From positions 1-9,421 of the forward strand of contig JAMCTB010000095.1 of NCBI GenBank assembly GCA_023380955.1: a DNA stretch of 9,421 nucleotides, in the 5' to 3' direction. The translations under genes were made by a program, and so were the position numbers. The notes under the pieces were generated by a model that ran no database searches, was not told the origin of the DNA, and saw nothing but the letters and a program-made list of their open reading frames with translations. Shown here piece after piece: positions 6,118 to 9,421 of the stretch. Numbering within the stretch: the first letter of the stretch is position 1; the number at the start of each line of letters is the position of its first letter. Source of the DNA: Chloroflexota bacterium (GTDB lineage: Bacteria; Chloroflexota; UBA6077).

Positions 6118-7791
6118 ATGAATGAACAACCATCTCGCTTCCCAACTATCAGTCGCCGGTCGTTCCTGCAGAAAGTCGCGCTCGCGGCTGGTCTGACGGC
6201 GACGGGCAACCTGCTGGCGGCCTGTAGCTCGCCGCCGGCGCCCCAGCCTACGGCAGCAGCTGCTCCAACGGCTGCCGCAAAAGCCGCTGCGGCCCCTGCG
6301 GTAACCGCCCCAGCCGCCGCACAGGCGGCCGGCGCGCCCAAGGCCGGCGGCACCCTCGTCTTTGCGACCTCCATCGACGTCCCGAGCCTGGAGCCCCACC
6401 TGGAGGCGGCCGACGCGTGGCACCGCCGGAAGTTCCTGATCTACGAGAACCTGACCTGGGTCGACAACGACGTGAACGTGAAGCCGAAGCTGGCGGAGTC
6501 CTGGGGCATCAGCTCCGATGGCACCGTCTACACCTTCAAGCTGCGCCAGGGCGTCAAGTTCCACAACGGGAAGGTGCTGGACGCCGACGACGTCAAGTAC
6601 AGCCTCGATCGAGTCCTGGACCCGAAGGTGGCCTCCTCCGGTCGTGGCGACCTGGTGATGATCAAGCAGATCGACGTCGTGGACAAGAACACCGTCAAGA
6701 TCACCCTCAACGAGCCCACCGGTCCCTTCCTGGTCAACCTGGCCGGCCGGTACAACGCGATCATCCCCAAGGATAGCGCGCCGACGGGCGACACCCTGCG
6801 GCGCACCGCCATCGGCACAGGCCCCTTCGCGGTGGAGGAGTTCGTTCCCGCCCAGAGGCTGGCCCTCAAGAAGAATCCGGACTACTGGGAGAAAGGGAAG
6901 CCCTACCTGGATAAGCTGGTTATCCAGGTGGTCCCCGACGAGCAGACCTCCATGGCCGGGCTGCGCGGCGGGACCGTCGACGCCGTGGGCATCGAGGACG
7001 CCAAGAACTTCCTGCTGGTGAAGGACGACAAGAACCTCGTTGCTACCCGCACCGCGGCCATCAAGATCGACACCCTGGAGCTGCCCGGCGACATCGATCC
7101 CGTAAAGGATCCGAAGGTTCGCCAGGCGATCCTGCTGGCGCTGGACAAGCCGGCGATCATGCAGGCGGGCATCATGGGGCTGGGGCAGGTGATCGGCGGC
7201 ATGCCGCCGGCCATGAAGTCCTGGGCCCTGGGCCCCGACCAACTCCCCAACCAGAAACGGGACGTGGCCAAGGCCAAGCAGCTTCTGGCCGAGGCGGGCT
7301 TCCCCAACGGCTTCAACCTGAAGCTGCGCACCATCGTGGGTTACGCCACCATGGCCGCCAACGCCCCCGTGATCGCTGCCAACCTGAAGGACGTCGGCAT
7401 CAACGTCACGGTGGAAACGGTGGACCTTGGTGTCTGGGCGGCGGACTGGAACGCGCGCAAGGAGCCGGTGACCCTGAACGCCTGGGGTGGCTTCATGGAC
7501 CCGGACCTGCTCTACTACCGGCACTTCCACTCCCAGCCGAAGGGCATGGACTTCCGGCGATGGAATAACGCCAAGGCGGACGACCTGCTGGATAAGGGAC
7601 GTTCCACCGTCGATCCCGCCAAACGCAAACCCTTCTACGACGACCTGCAGAAGCTGATGGCCGAAGATCCCATCATGATCCCTCTCTACTCGGCCGACCT
7701 CCTCAGCGTGCAGCGGCCGTACGTCAAGGGGTACGTGCAGCACCCCAGCGGCTGGTACTTCGGGTTCAAGGACAGCTGGCTGGATAAGTAG
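6118..7791 (+). CDS. ABC importer solute-binding lipoprotein, family 5 (Dpp/Opp type)
   Basis: A 557-residue extracytoplasmic binding protein. The N-terminus has a twin-arginine signal (SRRSFLQK, 12-19), a short hydrophobic stretch (about 20-35) and a lipobox L33-A-A-C36, so the mature protein should be lipid-anchored at C36 after folding in the cytoplasm and Tat export. An Ala/Pro/Thr-rich linker (about 38-76) separates the anchor from the binding domain. The SBP_bac_5 signature is clear: LAESWGISSDGTVYTFKLRQ (125-144), VKFHNGK (146-152) and DADDVKYSLDRVLDP (155-169). Family members bind di- or oligopeptides, but also nickel, oligosaccharides and other solutes, so the ligand is open. Start ATG 6118 places the RR motif and lipobox at normal distances. 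It is followed by two hairpins and then the two permease genes, the usual order for this importer class. No ATPase gene is visible; it would be expected beyond the right edge. Confidence 0.92.
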   Translation: MNEQPSRFPTISRRSFLQKVALAAGLTATGNLLAACSSPPAPQPTAAAAPTAAAKAAAAPAVTAPAAAQAAGAPKAGGTLVFATSIDVPSLEPHLEAADAWHRRKFLIYENLTWVDNDVNVKPKLAESWGISSDGTVYTFKLRQGVKFHNGKVLDADDVKYSLDRVLDPKVASSGRGDLVMIKQIDVVDKNTVKITLNEPTGPFLVNLAGRYNAIIPKDSAPTGDTLRRTAIGTGPFAVEEFVPAQRLALKKNPDYWEKGKPYLDKLVIQVVPDEQTSMAGLRGGTVDAVGIEDAKNFLLVKDDKNLVATRTAAIKIDTLELPGDIDPVKDPKVRQAILLALDKPAIMQAGIMGLGQVIGGMPPAMKSWALGPDQLPNQKRDVAKAKQLLAEAGFPNGFNLKLRTIVGYATMAANAPVIAANLKDVGINVTVETVDLGVWAADWNARKEPVTLNAWGGFMDPDLLYYRHFHSQPKGMDFRRWNNAKADDLLDKGRSTVDPAKRKPFYDDLQKLMAEDPIMIPLYSADLLSVQRPYVKGYVQHPSGWYFGFKDSWLDK

Positions 7792-7805
7792 CTTATTGAG
7801 TTGTG

Positions 7806-7834
7806 CGGGTTGGGGGCCTCCGGCCCCCAACCCG
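7806..7834 (+). other. Strong intergenic hairpin 1 after the binding-protein gene
   Basis: A perfect 13-bp stem (7806-7818 with 7822-7834; core arms GGGTTGGGGGCC and GGCCCCCAACCC) closes a 3-base TCC loop, starting 14 bases after the stop codon at 7791. No T-run follows, so it is not a classical intrinsic terminator. A likely role is to protect the 3' end of the binding-protein message, as REP hairpins do between malE and malF in E. coli, raising binding-protein levels over permease levels (inference). Confidence 0.75.
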
Positions 7835-7845
7835 GCCGGAAGTCA

Positions 7846-7880
7846 GGCGGGTTGGTGGGTAGGATGCCCGCCAACCCGCC
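7846..7880 (+). other. Strong intergenic hairpin 2 just before the permease ribosome binding site
   Basis: GGCGGGTTGG (7846-7855) pairs perfectly with CCAACCCGCC (7871-7880). A T-G wobble and GGG/CCC (7857-7859 with 7867-7869) extend the stem to 14 pairs around a 7-base loop. It shares the 9-base string GCGGGTTGG with hairpin 1 (7805-7813 and 7847-7855). Its base ends one nucleotide before GGAG (7882-7885), the permease Shine-Dalgarno, so it could affect permease translation as well as mRNA decay. Confidence 0.7.
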
Positions 7881-7895
7881 CGGAGTGGAATCATC

Positions 7896-8846
7896 ATGGC
7901 CAAGTATCTGGTCAATCGACTGCTGGCGATGATCGTCTCCCTCTTCGGGGTCACGATCCTCGTCTTCCTCATGATTCGGCTCATCCCAGGCACCATCGTC
8001 GATATGATGATGGGCACCGAAGCGCTGACCTCCGGCGAGACCGTAGCCACCCTGCGGACCTACTTCGGCCTGGACCAGCCGGTGTACGTCCAGTACTACC
8101 ACTGGATCAGCCGAGTACTGGTGGGCGATCTGGGCAACTCCTGGCGCATGGCGATGCCGGTGACTCAGTTCATCCTCTCTCGGCTCTCGGTGACCCTGGA
8201 GCTAGCCACCATTGCCATCCTGGTGGCCACGCTCATCGGCGTGCCGGCGGGCATCGTCTCCGCCCTCAAACAGAACAGCGTGACCGACAGCCTCGCTCGA
8301 GTGGCGGCCCTGATCGGACTGTCCATACCGGTCTTCTGGCAGGGGACGATGTTCATCCTTATCCTGTCGCTGGCCCTCCAGTGGGCGCCGCCCATCGACT
8401 GGACGAGCCCGACCCAGGATCTGAAGGCCAACCTGGAGATGATGCTGCTGCCGGGCTTCTGTCTCGGGACGGCCAGCGCCGCGGTGATCATGCGGATGAC
8501 CCGCTCCTGCATGCTGGACGTGCTGCGCCAGGAGTACGTCCGGACCGCGCGGGCGAAGGGGCTGACCGAGTACGTGGTGCTGGCCAGGCACAGCCTGAAG
8601 AACGCCCTCATCCCCGTCGTCACTGTGATCGGCCTGCAGGTGGGCTACCTGTTGGGCGGCACGGTGGTGGTGGAGGAGGTGTTCGGCCTACCCGGATTGG
8701 GACGGCTGGTGCTCTGGGCGATTTATCAACGGGATTACCCGACAGTCCAGGGAACCGTGCTGTTCATCGCCGTGATGTTTGCACTGGTCAATCTCATCGT
8801 AGACGTCCTGTACGCCTACCTGGATCCGAGGATACGCTGTGGCTGA
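7896..8846 (+). CDS. ABC importer inner-membrane permease, DppB/OppB type
   Basis: A 316-residue integral membrane protein of the BPD_transp_1 family, the first of the two permeases of a Dpp/Opp-class importer. Its N-terminus (YLVNRLLAMIVSLFGVTILV, 4-23) is the usual DppB opening. Hydrophobic spans lie at about 9-29, 97-120, 135-160, 184-200, 236-256 and 285-308, giving six membrane segments with a large external loop between the first two (FGLDQPVYVQYYHW, 57-70, then GDLGNSW at 77-83). The EAA loop that docks the ATPase is EYVRTARAKGLTEYVVLARH (213-232), and the GLPGLGRL block (264-271) is typical. The C-terminus DPRIRCG ends in the usual DPR motif. ATG 7896 has GGAG ten bases upstream. Substrate specificity is set mainly by the binding protein and cannot be read here. 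Confidence 0.93.
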   Translation: MAKYLVNRLLAMIVSLFGVTILVFLMIRLIPGTIVDMMMGTEALTSGETVATLRTYFGLDQPVYVQYYHWISRVLVGDLGNSWRMAMPVTQFILSRLSVTLELATIAILVATLIGVPAGIVSALKQNSVTDSLARVAALIGLSIPVFWQGTMFILILSLALQWAPPIDWTSPTQDLKANLEMMLLPGFCLGTASAAVIMRMTRSCMLDVLRQEYVRTARAKGLTEYVVLARHSLKNALIPVVTVIGLQVGYLLGGTVVVEEVFGLPGLGRLVLWAIYQRDYPTVQGTVLFIAVMFALVNLIVDVLYAYLDPRIRCG

Positions 8847-9421
8847 GAGCCTCGCCGCCATACCATCCATGTCCCCGCCTCCACCCGGCGCCGCAAGTCG
8901 GATGCCGCGGCGTCCCTCCATCCTGCGCCAGATCGCGCGAAACCGGCTGGTGTTGTGCGGGGTAATCATGGCGCTCATCCTGGTGGCGGTAGCGATACTC
9001 GCCGACCTGATCGCCCCCTACGACCCGATGTCCGTCGACGTGGCGGCATCCCTGCAGGGACCCACCCCGAAGCATCCCTTTGGCACCGATCGGTTCGGGC
9101 GGGACCTGCTGAGCCGCGTGATCTACGGCTCGCGCGTGTCCCTGGGCATAGGGTTCATCTCGGTGGCCGCCGCCATGGTCGTGGGCAGCCTCCTCGGGCT
9201 GCTGGCAGGGTACTTCGGGAAGGGCTGGGACGTAGTATTCGGTCGCGTGATGGACGTCCTGTTCAGCTTCCCCCTGCTGCTGCTGGCCATAGCCATCGCC
9301 GGCATGGTGGGCCCGGGCATCCCCAACGCTGTTCTAGCCATCACCATCGTCTACACCCCCTTCTTCTTCCGGGTAGCCCGGGGGCCAACCCTGGCGGAGC
9401 GCGAAAAGGAATACGTGCAGG
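8839..9421 (+). CDS. ABC importer inner-membrane permease, DppC/OppC type (partial, cut by window end)
   Basis: An open frame from GTG 8839 to the window edge gives 194 codons without a stop. It overlaps the end of the DppB-type gene by eight bases, so the two are probably translationally coupled. GAGGA (8828-8832) lies six bases before the GTG and supports this start; in-frame ATG codons at 8869 and 8902 are alternatives. The protein has a Pro-rich cytoplasmic N-terminus, a first membrane span at about 37-59, the extracytoplasmic motif IAPYDP (58-63), and the DppC/OppC hallmark HPFGTDRFGRDLLSR (79-93) followed by YGSRVSL (96-102). Further spans lie at about 103-125 and 145-165. The ATPase-docking EAA loop is just starting (REKEYVQ) where the sequence ends. 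Full-length members are about 280-310 residues, so roughly 100 are missing. Confidence 0.92.
   Translation, partial: MAESLAAIPSMSPPPPGAASRMPRRPSILRQIARNRLVLCGVIMALILVAVAILADLIAPYDPMSVDVAASLQGPTPKHPFGTDRFGRDLLSRVIYGSRVSLGIGFISVAAAMVVGSLLGLLAGYFGKGWDVVFGRVMDVLFSFPLLLLAIAIAGMVGPGIPNAVLAITIVYTPFFFRVARGPTLAEREKEYVQ

Noticed and set aside
5626..7830. A 734-codon open frame on the minus strand across the LarA end, the intergenic region and the binding-protein gene
   Set aside because: It is antisense to a clear SBP_bac_5 gene, has low-complexity His/Gly/Val-rich composition, shows no family motif, and is explained by the scarcity of stops opposite G/C-ending codons.

Overview
The window is a GC-rich bacterial segment with all seven recognisable genes on the + strand. 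The most likely source is a Chloroflexota-type bacterium. This is an inference from three things: strong G/C third-position bias; a Tat-exported lipoprotein solute-binding protein whose lipobox is followed by a long Ala/Pro/Thr linker; and short GC-rich palindromic repeats between genes. No 16S or other marker gene is present, so the assignment is tentative.

Layout. (1) 211-2121 encodes a tungsten/molybdenum aldehyde:ferredoxin oxidoreductase (AOR) family enzyme. It starts at a GTG behind a near-perfect Shine-Dalgarno. (2) 2122-2246 holds the clearest regulatory site: TTGACA-N17-TATTAT, whose -10 box lies inside a perfect 9-bp inverted repeat. (3) 2247-5663 looks like one transcription unit of three genes: a ROK-family repressor, a SIS-domain sugar-phosphate-binding protein (UPF0309-like), and a LarA-family nickel-pincer 2-hydroxyacid racemase/epimerase. 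(4) 5664-6117 is non-coding. It begins with two direct copies and one inverted copy of a GC-rich palindrome, followed by about 300 bases with several stem-loops. (5) 6118-9421 encodes a Dpp/Opp-type ABC importer: a family 5 binding protein, two strong intergenic hairpins, a DppB-type permease, and a DppC-type permease that overlaps it and runs off the window edge.

How the genes may work together (inference). ROK and SIS proteins usually deal with sugars or sugar phosphates. LarA homologues invert C2 of 2-hydroxyacids, AOR-family enzymes interconvert aldehydes and acids using ferredoxin, and family 5 importers carry peptides but also oligosaccharides and other solutes. Together they suggest an uptake and catabolic locus for a sugar-acid or hydroxyacid compound, controlled by the ROK protein. 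The substrate cannot be read from the sequence. I find no CRISPR, tRNA, rRNA, insertion sequence or phage gene.
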